Below are positions 4,762 to 5,178 of a DNA stretch of 5,178 bases, piece by piece. The stretch is from Clostridiales bacterium. Its GTDB lineage: Bacteria; Bacillota; Clostridia; Saccharofermentanales; UBA5734. The stretch's first letter is position 1. Every line of letters begins with the position of its first letter. The position numbers and the translations under genes are program-made. The stretch spans positions 1 through 5,178 of the forward strand of contig SLHU01000352.1 in assembly GCA_007135995.1 (NCBI GenBank), written 5' to 3'. The notes beneath the pieces are model-generated. The model had not been told where the DNA came from. It was given only the letters and a program-made list of their open reading frames with translations, and made no database searches.

Positions 4762-5178
4762 GATACATAAATCATCCGCTGTTATCCTTGACTCGAAAAA
4801 ACCGGTTGTGATCGACCGGCCTGATCTGGGCCGCGGCCTTCGTGAGTCCATGCTGGCAGGCGGCGCTGCTTTGAGAATCAAGACACATAGCATATCTGAT
4901 GAGGAAAAACCAGATAACAGACCGTGGCATCAGGAAGAAAAGATGAAAGCCCGCTGCGAAGCCCTGCAGGCAAGAGCAGAATCTCTGATTCAGGATGCGC
5001 AGGAAGAAGCGGCGAGAATCCTGGAAGAAGCCCGGCAGGAAGCCATTGACATTAAGCAGCAGGCATACAGCCAGGCTATAGTCTCTGCAAAACAGGAAAT
5101 CAGCCAGAGCATCAGCCGGCAAAAAGAAAAAACCGACCAACAGCTGGAAGCATTAGCCGCCGGGCTGAAACAGGAAAA
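4754..5178 (+). CDS. fliH: Flagellar export apparatus protein FliH, 5' part
   Basis: This frame stays open from TTG4754 to the window edge, giving 141 complete residues; the 3' end is missing. FliH binds the FliI ATPase, holds it in check and brings it to the export gate, with a role resembling the peripheral stalk of F/V-type ATPases. The N-terminal about 60 residues (MAKIHKSSAVILDSKKPVVI at the start) look disordered. From about residue 61 the chain becomes a long charged helix rich in Glu, Gln, Ala, Lys and Arg, including AQEEAARILEEARQEAIDIK (82-101), typical of the FliH/V-ATPase E-like coiled coil. No membrane segment or signal peptide is seen. The assignment rests on this composition and on its place directly after fliG with an eight-base overlap; the diagnostic C-terminal domain is outside the window. 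Confidence 0.88.
   Translation, partial: MAKIHKSSAVILDSKKPVVIDRPDLGRGLRESMLAGGAALRIKTHSISDEEKPDNRPWHQEEKMKARCEALQARAESLIQDAQEEAARILEEARQEAIDIKQQAYSQAIVSAKQEISQSISRQKEKTDQQLEALAAGLKQE

Overview
The window carries the start of a flagellar operon in the order flgB-flgC-fliE-fliF-fliG-fliH. All six genes are on the + strand and fliH is cut off by the right edge. Gene order, strong GGAGG-type ribosome binding sites, use of TTG and GTG starts, and a class I cyclic-di-GMP riboswitch in front of flgB point to a motile member of the Bacillota, most likely Clostridia or a relative. The same gene order is found in the Bacillus fla/che operon, and Clostridioides difficile has the same riboswitch class ahead of its flgB operon. 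I cannot name the genus.

Layout. Positions 1-340 are AT-rich and hold no convincing gene. A strong housekeeping-type promoter (TTGACA, 17-nt spacer, TTTAAT with an extended -10 TG) lies at 344-372. The transcript would start near 379 and enter a c-di-GMP-I (GEMM-I) aptamer at about 394-476. An intrinsic terminator follows at 515-546. The 3' part of the aptamer (466-473) is perfectly complementary to 513-520, which contains the 5' arm of the terminator. This is a transcriptional switch, and its wiring predicts that bound c-di-GMP turns the operon OFF. From 553 to 889 there is a gene-free but hairpin-rich leader of about 340 nt of no class I recognise. Part of it is perfectly complementary to the flgB ribosome binding site. 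Genes fill 900-5178 with gaps of 0-50 nt.

How the genes work together. FliF forms the MS ring in the membrane. FliG docks on the FliF C-terminus and carries the torque-generating C-ring surface. FliE joins the MS ring to the rod, and FlgB and FlgC are proximal rod subunits. FliH is the regulator and stator-like partner of the FliI export ATPase. These are early basal-body and export parts, so one riboswitch ahead of flgB would gate the whole assembly programme by the second messenger that marks the motile-to-sessile decision.

The genes look intact and ordinary. The interest lies in the 5' leader: the riboswitch itself, and the unexplained structured RNA between its terminator and flgB.
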